64,000 nt of DNA from Brumimicrobium glaciale (GCF_004152935.1 NZ_SETE01000001.1:889855-953854); one strand, 5' to 3'; shown: positions 45,752 to 55,340, counted from the stretch's first letter. The notes: a model not told the origin generated them from the letters alone. Made by a program: numbers and translations.

Positions 45752-46306
45752 ATCTTTATTTTTACCCAAAACTCCCATAAACATCAACAAATCATAAGAA
45801 AAGTGAGCTGCAACGCAAAACCACAAACCAAAGACTTCATAAGCATAGGAAAGGATTAAAATGAATGGAAAAAGTAACACTCCCAACATACTTTTTTTCC
45901 AAGATTTGGGATTAAAATAACCATGAATTGCAATAAATAAAAAAGTGGTTAACCAAGGTCCAAGCCACGTTTGTAGTCCAGCTCGAAATAAAATCTCCTC
46001 ACCAAATCCAGCACAAAAAGACATGAAAAGTATATCCGCCCAATTCAGTTTTAGGTTTTTCAACATGCGCATTTGAGGGCCTGACATTTCTTCAAAAATC
46101 GGAAATTGTGAAATTCCTAAAACAAGAAATCCATAAATAAAACCAAATTCCAATCCGATTAAAGTTAAAGGACTAAAAAAGCGATCTAGTTCTAATACAG
46201 AAATAATTTCAACATCTTCAAAAAACCACAATAAGGATAATCCAATCAATGGAAATACAAGGAGTGTAAGCCAGCTTAATATGTGGAATTGTACCTTCGG
46301 ACGCAT
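45749..46306 (-). CDS. CPBP-family intramembrane glutamic protease
   Basis: 185 aa with about five membrane segments. The motif GFGEEILFRAGLQ (EExxxR, Glu103-Glu104, Arg108), FIAIHGYFN and AAHFSYDLLMF give the catalytic glutamates and histidines of the CPBP/Rce1 family. Role in peptide or protein maturation unknown. It is divergently placed with the mechanosensitive channel gene, 35 bases apart. Confidence 0.88.
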   Translation of the reverse strand: MRPKVQFHILSWLTLLVFPLIGLSLLWFFEDVEIISVLELDRFFSPLTLIGLEFGFIYGFLVLGISQFPIFEEMSGPQMRMLKNLKLNWADILFMSFCAGFGEEILFRAGLQTWLGPWLTTFLFIAIHGYFNPKSWKKSMLGVLLFPFILILSYAYEVFGLWFCVAAHFSYDLLMFMGVLGKNKD

Positions 46307-46341
46307 AGTTTTATTACTTTTGCTTAAAAATAATTAAAACC

Positions 46342-47640
46342 ATGAAAGAGTTAATTTTTAATTGGATTAAAACCTTTTATTCCATCGATAAATCAGCCCC
46401 GATTGAAGAATTGCTAAATAATTCTGCTTACAAAAGTCATGAAGTTTTATGGATGCTGGCCTTACTTGTTGGGATGGCTGTTCTTTCTATTTTGATATGG
46501 TTCCTTACAAAACAGGTACTTCTTGCGATTATCAAAACTATTGCGCTAAGAAGTAAAACGAAACTTGATGATTTATTGGTTCAAAAGAAATTTTTTAATT
46601 CTATTGCCCACATTCTTCCATTGGTTTTTATGGATTATTTATTTTCCATTGTTTTCTTTTCTTATCCTAAAGTGCTGGAATTCGTTATTCGAATCAATGA
46701 TTTCTTAATTGTTCTGGTAATCCTAATTAGTATTCGACGTTTCTTAAATGCAGTTAGAGTAGTTTTAGAAGATAAACCCTACTTTTCTGATAAACCAATT
46801 GGAGCTTATATTCAAACAGTAAAACTGATTATATCAATTGTATTTGTAATCATTTTACTTTCTGTTATTACAAATCAATCTCCATTGTTTTTCCTGACTT
46901 CCTTAGGAGCAATGACCGCAATTTTATTGTTGGTTTTTAAAGATACCATCTTAGGATTTGTTGGAAGTATTCAAATCTCAGCCAACGATATGCTGAGAAT
47001 AGGGGATTGGGTGACAATGGAAAGATATGGTGCAGATGGAGATGTAATTGAAATCAATTTAACGACTGTAAAAGTTCAAAATTTTGATAAAACGATTACA
47101 ACGATTCCGACCTATAGTTTTATTTCAGATAGTTTTAAAAACTGGCGAGGAATGTCAGATTCTGGAGGACGTCGTATAAAACGTTCTTTAAATGTGAAAA
47201 TTGAAACTATAAAATTTGCTGATGATGCGCTGTTGGCTCGTTTGTCAAAAACTAAATTACTTACAGCTTTTATTCTAGAACAAGAAGAAGCAGTTGAGCA
47301 ATACAACAAAGAACATGGTTTGATGGATGAATATCAAATCAATGCTAGACGTCCTACAAATGTTGGTTTATTTCGTCGCTACGTTGAGTATTATTTAAAG
47401 AACAACACTGATTTAAATCAAGAAATGTCTTTAATGGTGCGTCAATTACAACCCGATTCTAAAGGACTTCCAATTGAATTATACTGTTTCTCAAACACAA
47501 AAGTTTGGGCAGAATACGAAGTCGTTATGGCTGATATTTTTGATCATCTATTTGCTGTTGTAGATCGCTTTGAACTTCAAGTTCACCAAGAGGTAACAGG
47601 TTCAGATTTGAGAATGTTGGTTGCTGATAAGAGTTTATAA
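46342..47640 (+). CDS. Mechanosensitive channel, YbdG/MscS family
   Basis: 432 aa. Five hydrophobic segments in the first 210 residues, MscS pore-lining helix (LTSLGAMTAILLLVFKDTIL, GFVGSIQI) and beta domain (MLRIGDWVTMERYGADGDVI, EINLTTVKVQNFDKTITTIP). The motif NWRGMSDSGGRRIKRSLNV and the long C-terminal domain are those of the YbdG branch of MscS channels, which respond to mild hypo-osmotic stress. Confidence 0.93.
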   Translation: MKELIFNWIKTFYSIDKSAPIEELLNNSAYKSHEVLWMLALLVGMAVLSILIWFLTKQVLLAIIKTIALRSKTKLDDLLVQKKFFNSIAHILPLVFMDYLFSIVFFSYPKVLEFVIRINDFLIVLVILISIRRFLNAVRVVLEDKPYFSDKPIGAYIQTVKLIISIVFVIILLSVITNQSPLFFLTSLGAMTAILLLVFKDTILGFVGSIQISANDMLRIGDWVTMERYGADGDVIEINLTTVKVQNFDKTITTIPTYSFISDSFKNWRGMSDSGGRRIKRSLNVKIETIKFADDALLARLSKTKLLTAFILEQEEAVEQYNKEHGLMDEYQINARRPTNVGLFRRYVEYYLKNNTDLNQEMSLMVRQLQPDSKGLPIELYCFSNTKVWAEYEVVMADIFDHLFAVVDRFELQVHQEVTGSDLRMLVADKSL

Positions 47641-47717
47641 ATGAGATTTTTATTTAATGCTTGTCCGCTTGTTTACCCGAGTTAGTTTTTTTTAAATGTT
47701 TCCACGAGTTTTTTCAA

Positions 47718-47752
47718 AGTGTTAGCGCGAGATTATATCTCTTGCTAACACT
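47718..47752. repeat. Imperfect palindrome of the ...GCGAG... family
   Basis: AGTGTTAGCGCGAGA-TTATA-TCTCTTGCTAACACT, 13 of 15 arm pairs. Similar palindromes (GCGAGnTT / AActCGTG) occur at 59255, 60071, 61970 and 62063. The rest of 47641-47784 has further repeat-like pieces (CCCGAGTTAG, CCACGAGTTT) and no gene. Confidence 0.6.
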
Positions 47753-47784
47753 TAATTATTTCTTATTTCAATTCTTCAGTAACC

Positions 47785-49827
47785 CTACATTTTCTCAATT
47801 ACAAAATCTGTTCTACGATTCTTGCGTTTATTCTCCGCACTTGAATTAGGAACTTTCGGTTGTGTTTGCCCATAACCTTGCGCAGATAAACGTGACTTGT
47901 CAATTCCATTTTGGATTAAGAAATTCTTAACTCCCAAAGCTCTTCGTTCAGAAAGTTTAAGGTTTTTGTCAGCAATTCCTTCATCATCAGTATGACCTTG
48001 AATTAGAATGGTAAAGTCTTTATTGTCATTTAAGAAACGAGCAAATTGCTTTAGAATAAATTGAGCTCTTTCAGATAATTCTTCCGATGCTGTGTTGTAA
48101 AGAATGTCATTAATCGTGTAAGGTTCACCAACCTTGATCTCTCTAACTTCCATGTCTTTTGATCGAATGGTTTCTCCTTTTGCTAATTCTTCTTTAGTGA
48201 TAATCTGTGAATCAAAAGCATGTCCTTCTTTTTTTACATTAATCATGACATCACCTTTGTCTTCTAATTTTACGACAGCAGCATATTTTCCATCATTTCC
48301 ATTGACTCTTATCTTGTCTACTTTATCTGAATTGGAATAAGCTATTTCTATTTCAACATCCTCAATAGGGGTATTGTCCTCATTATTCAATTCACCTTTT
48401 ACAATTACAACAGCTTTGGGTCTGGCTTCTTCATATAATTCAAATGAATAAATATCCCAAACACCTTTTTGACGTGAAGAGAAATAGGCGTCTTTTCCAT
48501 CAATTGAAACAAATAATCCGATTTCATCCTCATCTGTATTTATAGGATAACCAATGTTTTTTGGCTTAGACCACGTTCCGTCATCTTGTTTTCTGATGTA
48601 AAAAATATCCGTTCCGCCAAGTCCTTTTCTTTGAGCACTAACACTTGATACAAAGTAGAATGTTTCACTGTCTTGATGGAAAAATGGACTCTTGTCTTTT
48701 CCTGGTGTATTGATTTCTGTAAATGGTTGTGCTGGTCCCCATGAACCATCTGCTAATCTTTTAGAATAAAAAATATCATCGTTTTGTGTCGTAGGACGAA
48801 TAGCTGCAAAGTACAATGTGTTTCCATCTGCCGACATAGTTGGTTGACCTTCCCAACCGTCAATTGTGTTGATTCCATCGCCCAGATTTTTTAATTCTGA
48901 CCAAACATAATCATTTCCACCTTTCCCTGTTCGTTCATAGAAAGCTCCATATAAATCACAATTTCTATAGGTTTGGCCTCTCACATTTTCATCTCGACAT
49001 GCACAAATTATCATTTCCTTGTTGTCTACAGATAAAGTAGCTGCGCCATAACTATCAAAATGTCCGTCATTAAATGGTGCGTTTAATGGTTTTCCACCGT
49101 CGAAATAGGTTCTGTTATCTTTTCTTTTAGACCATGTAAACTCTTCCTTTATTGAAGAAATAATATCGCCTTTAGCAGTTCTGTCAACCCTTCGTGTATA
49201 GAAAATCAGCTCATTATCAGGCGAAATCATTGGAAAATATTCATCTTGACCTGTACTTACATTTTTTACTTTATTTGGAGAAAACGGGACTTCTGTTTCA
49301 TAGAAAGATTGCTCTTCCTTAAATTTCCCTAATACTTCAGCTACATCTTTTAATCTTTTTTCATGATCATTTGAAAAACGATCCATTTCCTTACTATCAA
49401 AGCTTTGAAATTGCTTAAAATATTTCATTGCCTCCTTTGGGTTATCAAAAGTGTAATTAATTATTCCTAAATAATAATAGCAATTCGAATGGTAATCAGA
49501 ACATCTTTCAATTGTTTGAATGAAAAGTTTTTCAGCAACTTTCATGTAGTTATCACCACGCTTAGGATCAGGATCTGATTCATAAATTTTTAATGCGTTT
49601 TCATAAGCATATATGGCAAATTCATAATAAGCCATTGCATTGTCTGGTTCTTCTCCGATCGCTTCTCTAAAAAGTGTGGAAGCTTCAGGTGGTGCCTCTT
49701 TTTTTGCTTTTTCAATAATTTTAAGAGTTTTCTTACCTGGTTCCATACAAGATTCATCCTCAACTTGAGAGAAAAGAACTGTTGGCATCAATAGAAGAAA
49801 AGTAAAAAGAGGATAAAGTTTAATCAT
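47785..49827 (-). CDS. OmpA-family protein with TPR and PD40 repeats
   Basis: 680 aa with signal peptide (MIKLYPLFTFLLLMPTVLFS). Order: TPR-like region (about 40-165), WD40-like PD40 beta-propeller (about 195-460; DEYFPMISPDNELIFYTRRV; GWEGQPTMSADGNTLYFAAI, DEIGLFVSIDGKDAYFSSRQ), a carboxypeptidase-regulatory-like domain (470-550) and a C-terminal OmpA peptidoglycan-binding domain (ILIQGHTDDEGIADKNLKLS, ERRALGVKNFLI). Common in Bacteroidota and similar in layout to the gliding/T9SS-associated SprE-PorE type proteins; exact role unknown. Confidence 0.9.
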   Translation of the reverse strand: MIKLYPLFTFLLLMPTVLFSQVEDESCMEPGKKTLKIIEKAKKEAPPEASTLFREAIGEEPDNAMAYYEFAIYAYENALKIYESDPDPKRGDNYMKVAEKLFIQTIERCSDYHSNCYYYLGIINYTFDNPKEAMKYFKQFQSFDSKEMDRFSNDHEKRLKDVAEVLGKFKEEQSFYETEVPFSPNKVKNVSTGQDEYFPMISPDNELIFYTRRVDRTAKGDIISSIKEEFTWSKRKDNRTYFDGGKPLNAPFNDGHFDSYGAATLSVDNKEMIICACRDENVRGQTYRNCDLYGAFYERTGKGGNDYVWSELKNLGDGINTIDGWEGQPTMSADGNTLYFAAIRPTTQNDDIFYSKRLADGSWGPAQPFTEINTPGKDKSPFFHQDSETFYFVSSVSAQRKGLGGTDIFYIRKQDDGTWSKPKNIGYPINTDEDEIGLFVSIDGKDAYFSSRQKGVWDIYSFELYEEARPKAVVIVKGELNNEDNTPIEDVEIEIAYSNSDKVDKIRVNGNDGKYAAVVKLEDKGDVMINVKKEGHAFDSQIITKEELAKGETIRSKDMEVREIKVGEPYTINDILYNTASEELSERAQFILKQFARFLNDNKDFTILIQGHTDDEGIADKNLKLSERRALGVKNFLIQNGIDKSRLSAQGYGQTQPKVPNSSAENKRKNRRTDFVIEKM

Positions 49828-49911
49828 ATTATTAGCGTAAAAAATGTCAATACATAAATATAGCTTTTATAACGTTTTCAGAGGCTAAATGTTACAGTTT
49901 TAAACAAAAAA

Positions 49912-49933
49912 AGCACCAATTTTTAATGGTGCT
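49912..49933 (-). terminator. Terminator of the B12-uptake operon
   Basis: AGCACCA-TTTTTAAT-TGGTGCT type stem (AGCACCAATT / AATGGTGCT); on the minus strand it is followed by seven T. Lies 51 bases after the last gene of the operon. Confidence 0.75.
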
Positions 49934-49983
49934 AAATTTCATTCGATTAAAAATGAATGATTTTAAAATATTTCAACAAAACA

Positions 49984-50970
49984 TTATTGAACTACAATGC
50001 GTTTGCTTTTTACTTTATCTGCACTTTGAACATGTATAAAGTAAACTCCTTTTGGTAGCTCAAAAATTAAGGTTTCTGTGGAATTTAAAACTGATATTTG
50101 CTCAACTTGTTTACCTAAACTGTTATAAATGCTCAATGATTTCACCTCCTTATCATTAAAATCTATATTGATAATTCCTTTACTAGGATTTGGGTAAACA
50201 TTGAAACTAATTTCTTCAGTTGAAAGTCCTACAACGTATTGATGGATTACTCCAACTGCATTCAAGTCAAATCCTCCAGATGCAAATGGAGTAGGGTAAG
50301 GATCGTTTATTTTGTTTCCATACGCGTCCATTGTTCCACTTCCATCAAGTGCTCCAACGACATCAATGATTTTAACATGGGAAATATGAGTAATGTCTAA
50401 AGCTAAACTGTCTTTTAATTCCTCCAAATCGAAAGGTGTTCCGAAACCTACTTTGTATTTTCCTGCTAGGTTGTGCAAATAAGTTGGCTCAAGCATTCCA
50501 AAACTCCCTATTGGAGTATTGGTTTGTGTTTCAGAATGGGAAGGGAATCTTACGTAATTGATTCCGTCAGAACTTACCTCAACATGTCCTAATTCTAAAA
50601 ACGTATTTGATAATCCATTTTCAAAAACAGCGAAATCTGGTCCTGAACCATTAAATATTGGTGAATCAAAAGTTACTATTGCTATTCCACTGTCTCCTAA
50701 AGAAACACAATCTGTCGTAATATTTGATGCTGATCCAATGGCGTTTGCTGGACTTCCGAAAGTAGCTTTGTTTGAACCATCATAATAAACTGTCGTGTCG
50801 CTAATGTCTATAAATCCTCTCTCGATTTCAACATTCGTTGCCCAACCTACAAATATTGGATTGTTATATTCTATTGCTGTGGATCCGGGTTCTCCAGCAG
50901 CTGGTGCATAAGATTGTCCGAAAGTCAAACTAGAGCAAGTGCTCAATAAAATAAAAATATACTTATTCAT
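49984..50970 (-). CDS. T9SS-sorted cell-surface protein of the B12 locus, unrecognised family
   Basis: 328 aa: signal peptide (MNKYIFILLSTCSSLTFGQ), a beta-rich domain of about 220 residues (YAPAAGEPGSTAIEYNNPIF; GPDFAVFENGLSNTFLELGH, VEVSSDGINYVRFPS; DVVGALDGSGTMDAYGNKIN) and a C-terminal type A sorting domain (FNVYPNPSKGIINIDFNDKE ... GVYFIHVQSADKVKSKRIVV). I do not recognise a named function; similar proteins appear in other Bacteroidota B12 loci as far as I know. Fourth and last gene of the riboswitch operon, overlapping the BtuG-like gene by 8 bases. Candidate extracellular B12 binder. Confidence 0.82.
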   Translation of the reverse strand: MNKYIFILLSTCSSLTFGQSYAPAAGEPGSTAIEYNNPIFVGWATNVEIERGFIDISDTTVYYDGSNKATFGSPANAIGSASNITTDCVSLGDSGIAIVTFDSPIFNGSGPDFAVFENGLSNTFLELGHVEVSSDGINYVRFPSHSETQTNTPIGSFGMLEPTYLHNLAGKYKVGFGTPFDLEELKDSLALDITHISHVKIIDVVGALDGSGTMDAYGNKINDPYPTPFASGGFDLNAVGVIHQYVVGLSTEEISFNVYPNPSKGIINIDFNDKEVKSLSIYNSLGKQVEQISVLNSTETLIFELPKGVYFIHVQSADKVKSKRIVVQ

Positions 50971-52015
50971 AATGTATTATTGAATTGGGATTTAATCCGA
51001 CTTTGATACTTTGTGTCAGATTTCCTGATTGATTAAAAAAGCGTAAATATCCTGTATTTGTAAAACTCATGGCATCCAAACAAATAATTTCATCCGATTT
51101 GAATGGTAAAACTCCATACAATGTTGTGATGTCTTGGTTATTTATGAAATTTGGATTGATTAATGTTTGTGAAGCGCAATCAAATATTGAAATTGTAGAA
51201 GAGGATGTACTGTGATTGAAATGACTCAAATAAAGTAAGTTTCCTCTTTTTGAAAGTGTAGTGACTTCTAAACCTAAATTCGTTACAGATTTATCAACGG
51301 TATTTATACGAATCAGTTCTGATGGAGTAGAGGTATAATCACCTCTTTTAACCACATAAATATTATTGAAATCATCCGCTATTATTGAGCCAGGGTTTTC
51401 ACCAACTACAAAAGTATCGACAACGCTCATTGTATTCAAGTTGATTTCAAAAACGGTTGTGTCAGGATTTTGAAAATCTAATCCGCCAGAGTTAGCAACA
51501 AAAAGTGATTCATTAGCAACACAAACACCTTCTGGATTTCTTCCCACTTTTATTCTTTTAGTGATTTGTAAAGAGACAGTGTCAATTGCGCTAACATATC
51601 CATCAAAACTTGACACGAAAACCTTTCCGTTATGAAAAGCTAATTTCCTCGGCTCTTGAGACTGATTGTTATAATTGAAATTAATCTGTTTTACACTTTT
51701 TAAAGTCTTTTTGTCTAACACTTCAACAGTGCTCGATCCAGTTACAGCGATATAAATCTTACCTCCATAAACAATGATGTCATTTCCTGTATCACCTAAT
51801 GGACGACTGTTTTTATCAAGAAAAACATCATTTCGCACCGTATTTGTAGATAAATCTATCCATGTCAAAGTACTGTTGTTATGCTGAAACAATCCTTCGT
51901 TTAATACCAAAAGACCATTCTTTAAATTGTCGCTCATTGGAATGTCCTCAATCTTATCTTTTTTACAAGAAGATAGAACTAACAGCACAATGAAAAAGTA
52001 TTTAATTGAATTCAT
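50963..52015 (-). CDS. BtuG-like beta-propeller lipoprotein (DUF5074/YncE type)
   Basis: 350 aa. Lipoprotein signal (MNSIKYFFIVLLVLSSC, lipobox). The mature protein has repeated YVTN-like blades (GLLVLNEGLFQHNNSTLTWI; GGKIYIAVTGSSTVEVLDKK; RKLAFHNGKVFVSSFDGYVS; IKVGRNPEGVCVANESLFVA, NSGGL). In Bacteroides, such surface lipoproteins (BtuG) bind cobalamin very tightly and cap the BtuB receptor. Here it follows the BtuB-like gene with a 14-base overlap, supporting the same role by context. Confidence 0.85.
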   Translation of the reverse strand: MNSIKYFFIVLLVLSSCKKDKIEDIPMSDNLKNGLLVLNEGLFQHNNSTLTWIDLSTNTVRNDVFLDKNSRPLGDTGNDIIVYGGKIYIAVTGSSTVEVLDKKTLKSVKQINFNYNNQSQEPRKLAFHNGKVFVSSFDGYVSAIDTVSLQITKRIKVGRNPEGVCVANESLFVANSGGLDFQNPDTTVFEINLNTMSVVDTFVVGENPGSIIADDFNNIYVVKRGDYTSTPSELIRINTVDKSVTNLGLEVTTLSKRGNLLYLSHFNHSTSSSTISIFDCASQTLINPNFINNQDITTLYGVLPFKSDEIICLDAMSFTNTGYLRFFNQSGNLTQSIKVGLNPNSIIHYE

Positions 52016-53987
52016 AACTTAATTTTATAAAAAGGTTTCTTCCTGGCATCACATAATATTTGATGAAATTATAAGAAGTATCTCCAAGATTTTTAATTCC
52101 TACATGAAGCTTTAATTGTTGTTTTTCTTTCAGCTTAAATGAATAATTCGCTGAAACATCAAATACCATATATGGATCTAATCGATTTCCTGAAACGTTT
52201 TCATTTAAACTGTAACGTTCTCCAATGTATAAACCTGTAAAATGTAATCCCGCTTTTTTATAGAAAACACTCGCCATTGCATTTCCTGTTAAAGCAGGTG
52301 TGTATGCAATTTGATGACTATAAGTCGGAGAATCTTCGTCACTTACATCGATTGCTTTTTGGTAACTTACTCCACTTTGAATGTTAAATTTCCAATTTTT
52401 ATTCAACTTCATGTTTACATTAAAATGAATATCTCCACCTAGGACATCTACTTTTCCAATATTTTGAATAGACCAAACAAATAAGTTTTGAGTGGGTAAA
52501 GCGATGATTTTATTACTCACTAAGTTTTTAAATATATTTCCCTGTATCGAAAATTCAACCTTTTTGAATGTTTTGATGTAACGTGATCCTATATTCAATT
52601 GAGAAGATTCTTCTGGAACCAAAGATTTATTTCCTACTTGAGAATAATACAATTCATTAAAGGAAGGAGCACGAGAAGAAGGTTTGTACCAAACAAACAA
52701 TTGAAGATTCTTAAAAAGTGAATCAGAAGTTGAGAAAGACAACTGTGGATGAATTTTGTGATAAACTTCTCTATGTGTTTGAGTTGAGTTTCTATCTTCA
52801 AAAGTCTGAGAAAACAAATTGGACTCAATATTGAAATATTTGGCTTGATATCCAACTTTTAGCATCGCCGTATTAGAGTTTCTTACTGGTTTACCTAGGT
52901 TTCTGGAACTTTCTAAAGCGTCATAGCCAAAATCATTTCCTGCATGAAAGGTAAATTTATTCCAGTTATATCTCACATGAAAACCAGAAATGAATGAATT
53001 TGTGGTGTATTGATTGTCTAAAAAACCTGCTGTATTCAAATAAGTTGGGTCGTTATAATGAATGAATCGTTTTGAATATTGAGCGAAGGCTTTTAATGCA
53101 AACTTCTTATTGATGATTCCATAATTAAGTCCCGCACTCGTGTTTTCTGATTTTAAAGTTTCCTGTGCCATATTGTTATACAGAATGACAGCGCCCGGCA
53201 ACTCTTGATCTATAGCACTTCTCTTTCCTGAAAATTTCAATTGGTGACTGGTTTTATCTTTTCTCCATTTTAAACCCGCTCCTAACGAAAGATTATAATC
53301 TTGCAAAGCATTATTTCTACGGAAAACTTTTTGAGTTTCATTTCCGAATTTTAATTCATAAGGATAATCTCCATCATAAGTTCTGTAACCTCCTGTAAAA
53401 CTCACAAATGTTTTTTGACCTCCTTTTTTTAAACCAATAGAACCTTCTTTCTGACCAAAACTACCCATTGTAAGACTACTGCGAACTGATAAGTGATGAG
53501 GTGAAAATTGTTGGTCGAATGTCTTTAGTTGAACTGAACTTCCTTTTACTAAGCCTGAAACAGGAATAAGCTGATCTGTATTTTGATGACTCAGACCTAC
53601 TTCCTCAACATTATTCAATTGAATGTTAGCCAAGTTTGTTTGACCATTTTGAGGATTACTAATTGGTAATCCGTCAATTATTAGTTGGGTGTGTTCTCCA
53701 CCAAGTCCACGATGAGAGAGTGTTTTCATTCCACCAATTCCACCATAGTTTTTTATGGTTATTCCATTAATGTACTGCAGTAAACTACCTAAATCATGTG
53801 GTGCCAATTGATCAATTTGATTCTCATTCAAAGTTGTATGTTGTTCAACCTTCAAATGATTTGCTTTGATTGTTACTTCATTAAATACGGTCGTGTCTTT
53901 TTGACTGAATAAAAAATAAGGCATAAATAGCAAGCAACACGTTAAAATAACATGTGAAACCTTACTATTTATGCCTGTAGAGTTCAT
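52002..53987 (-). CDS. btuB: BtuB-like TonB-dependent receptor (vitamin B12)
   Basis: 661 aa with signal peptide. No carboxypeptidase-like domain; the N-terminal plug (VTIKANHLKVEQHTTLNENQ; LGSLLQYINGITIKNYGGIG, GMKTLSHRGLGGEHTQLIID) is followed by a 22-strand barrel ending KYYVMPGRNLFIKLSYEFN with a terminal aromatic residue, as expected for outer-membrane insertion. Substrate B12 is inferred from the cobalamin riboswitch in front of the operon and BtuFCD-like genes nearby. The length is close to E. coli BtuB (about 600 residues). Confidence 0.9.
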   Translation of the reverse strand: MNSTGINSKVSHVILTCCLLFMPYFLFSQKDTTVFNEVTIKANHLKVEQHTTLNENQIDQLAPHDLGSLLQYINGITIKNYGGIGGMKTLSHRGLGGEHTQLIIDGLPISNPQNGQTNLANIQLNNVEEVGLSHQNTDQLIPVSGLVKGSSVQLKTFDQQFSPHHLSVRSSLTMGSFGQKEGSIGLKKGGQKTFVSFTGGYRTYDGDYPYELKFGNETQKVFRRNNALQDYNLSLGAGLKWRKDKTSHQLKFSGKRSAIDQELPGAVILYNNMAQETLKSENTSAGLNYGIINKKFALKAFAQYSKRFIHYNDPTYLNTAGFLDNQYTTNSFISGFHVRYNWNKFTFHAGNDFGYDALESSRNLGKPVRNSNTAMLKVGYQAKYFNIESNLFSQTFEDRNSTQTHREVYHKIHPQLSFSTSDSLFKNLQLFVWYKPSSRAPSFNELYYSQVGNKSLVPEESSQLNIGSRYIKTFKKVEFSIQGNIFKNLVSNKIIALPTQNLFVWSIQNIGKVDVLGGDIHFNVNMKLNKNWKFNIQSGVSYQKAIDVSDEDSPTYSHQIAYTPALTGNAMASVFYKKAGLHFTGLYIGERYSLNENVSGNRLDPYMVFDVSANYSFKLKEKQQLKLHVGIKNLGDTSYNFIKYYVMPGRNLFIKLSYEFN

Positions 53988-53996
53988 ATAAATAAA

Positions 53997-54962
53997 TTAT
54001 CTAACGATTAACTTTCTTGTAGCGAAAGCCGAACCTGTGGAAACTTTAACGATATAAATACCAGGTGTTAATGCAGAAATATCAATAGTCGTAATGTCAA
54101 AGTTTTTAAATGCTGAAACCATTAAACCATTTGTATTGTAAATTTTGAAATCTCCAGCAATACCTTCAATGTTTAAAGTCGATTCAGCAGGATTTGGATA
54201 CATTGCGAAATCTGCTTTCTCAATTGTATTTAAACCTAAAGTACTTTCATAAACTAGATTGTCCAGAGCAAAGTATTTAGGAGTATTCATTCCGAATCCT
54301 CCTACATCAGAAGAATGATAGGAGAAAGTCAGAAAACTTACATTGGTAAATGAAGAAAGGTCAACTGTTGTCCAAGAATCAATAATGTAATCATCATTAT
54401 TGTCTGGAAAACGATAATCTGCTAAATAGAAATTGATTGAGTCGACTTTACTTCCCGTTGCGTCATGATTGAAAATTGTTACATAAAAGAAGTCTTCTCC
54501 GTTTGTTCCATCATCATCTCCATTTGCATCATTTGAAGAGCCAAACTGTTTTCCATAAGCATCACCATCACGCATTGAAAGATAAGCGTATGTTGTATTT
54601 GTTAAGTCTAAGCTCAGCAAATTAGCACCAGGAGCTTGGAAACGAAGCGTATCTGAATTGGTGTTGATAGCATAAATTTCAGAGTTATTTGAACCACTTG
54701 CTGGATAAGCACTGTATTGATTCATAGCACCAGAAGTTGTGTTATCTGTTGTGTTTGAATATGCAAAACCAGACCAAGAACCCCAAGCTACGTTGTAATC
54801 GTTTCCGAAAGTTACATCACCAGATAGAAAACCACCAGCTTCATCATCTCCATTGTAATAAGACTCTGCTGGAAGTGTTAAGTCTTCGAAATCTACAGTT
54901 GTTTGCGCTTTTAGAGTTGTTACAGCAAGTAGCGCACTTGCTAGAAAGTAAAATTTCTTCAT
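53997..54962 (-). CDS. DUF4465 protein with T9SS sorting domain (candidate BtuH-type B12 binder)
   Basis: 321 aa: signal peptide (MKKFYFLASALLAVTTLKAQ), a DUF4465 domain of about 215 residues (TTVDFEDLTLPAESYYNGDD; YNVAWGSWSGFAYSNTTDNT; GEDFFYVTIFNHDATGSKVD; IDSWTTVDLSSFTNVSFLTF) and a C-terminal sorting domain (ADFAMYPNPAESTLNIEG; GIYIVKVSTGSAFATRKLIV). DUF4465 proteins of B12 operons have been described as surface B12 binders (BtuH, from memory). First gene after the riboswitch. Confidence 0.85.
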   Translation of the reverse strand: MKKFYFLASALLAVTTLKAQTTVDFEDLTLPAESYYNGDDEAGGFLSGDVTFGNDYNVAWGSWSGFAYSNTTDNTTSGAMNQYSAYPASGSNNSEIYAINTNSDTLRFQAPGANLLSLDLTNTTYAYLSMRDGDAYGKQFGSSNDANGDDDGTNGEDFFYVTIFNHDATGSKVDSINFYLADYRFPDNNDDYIIDSWTTVDLSSFTNVSFLTFSYHSSDVGGFGMNTPKYFALDNLVYESTLGLNTIEKADFAMYPNPAESTLNIEGIAGDFKIYNTNGLMVSAFKNFDITTIDISALTPGIYIVKVSTGSAFATRKLIVR

Positions 54963-55118
54963 TTTTTAAGTTTTAAAATAAATTAAACAATTAATAAAAT
55001 GAAGACAACAAATTGAGCAAATGCTCGAAAAGAATAGAAATATCGAAACTATGAAGTCAATAAACATAGCTTATGTGATAAGTCCGACTTTATTCTGAAG
55101 TCTCCTTAAACGCATTTT

Positions 55119-55252
55119 AGCCAAGTCTTCTGACTCACTTCTTATTCTTTTCTACCTTCCCAACTGTCGAGAGACATGTCAGTGGTTTCATGAAAAAAAC
55201 TTACAAAGCTTACAGCTGCAGATACAGTTCTTGATTTTAACAAGATTCCTTA
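55119..55252 (-). ncRNA. Cobalamin riboswitch
   Basis: Read on the minus strand, all conserved elements appear in order: AAGGAATCTTGTTAAAATCA, then CTGCAGCTGTAA, then ACCACTGACATG ... GACAGTTGGGAAGGT, and finally GAGTCAGAAGACTTGGCT (55136-55119). This is the B12-element core with the B12 box. It lies in the 5' leader (about 155 bases upstream of the DUF4465 start). B12 would shut off the operon; no strong terminator hairpin follows, so control is probably at translation initiation. Confidence 0.93.
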
Positions 55253-55288
55253 TTGTATGATTTTCACATACATTTCTAAAATGTAACG

Positions 55289-55319
55289 CAAAGTTAGATT
55301 GATTTTTGGATTAAACAAA
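55289..55319 (-). promoter_or_regulatory. Promoter of the riboswitch operon (TTTG-N19-TAACTTTG)
   Basis: On the minus strand TTTG (55319-55316), 19 bases, then TAACTTTG (55296-55289). It sits right upstream of the riboswitch aptamer. Confidence 0.7.
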
Positions 55320-55340
55320 CTATCTTTTTTTGGGAACAAA

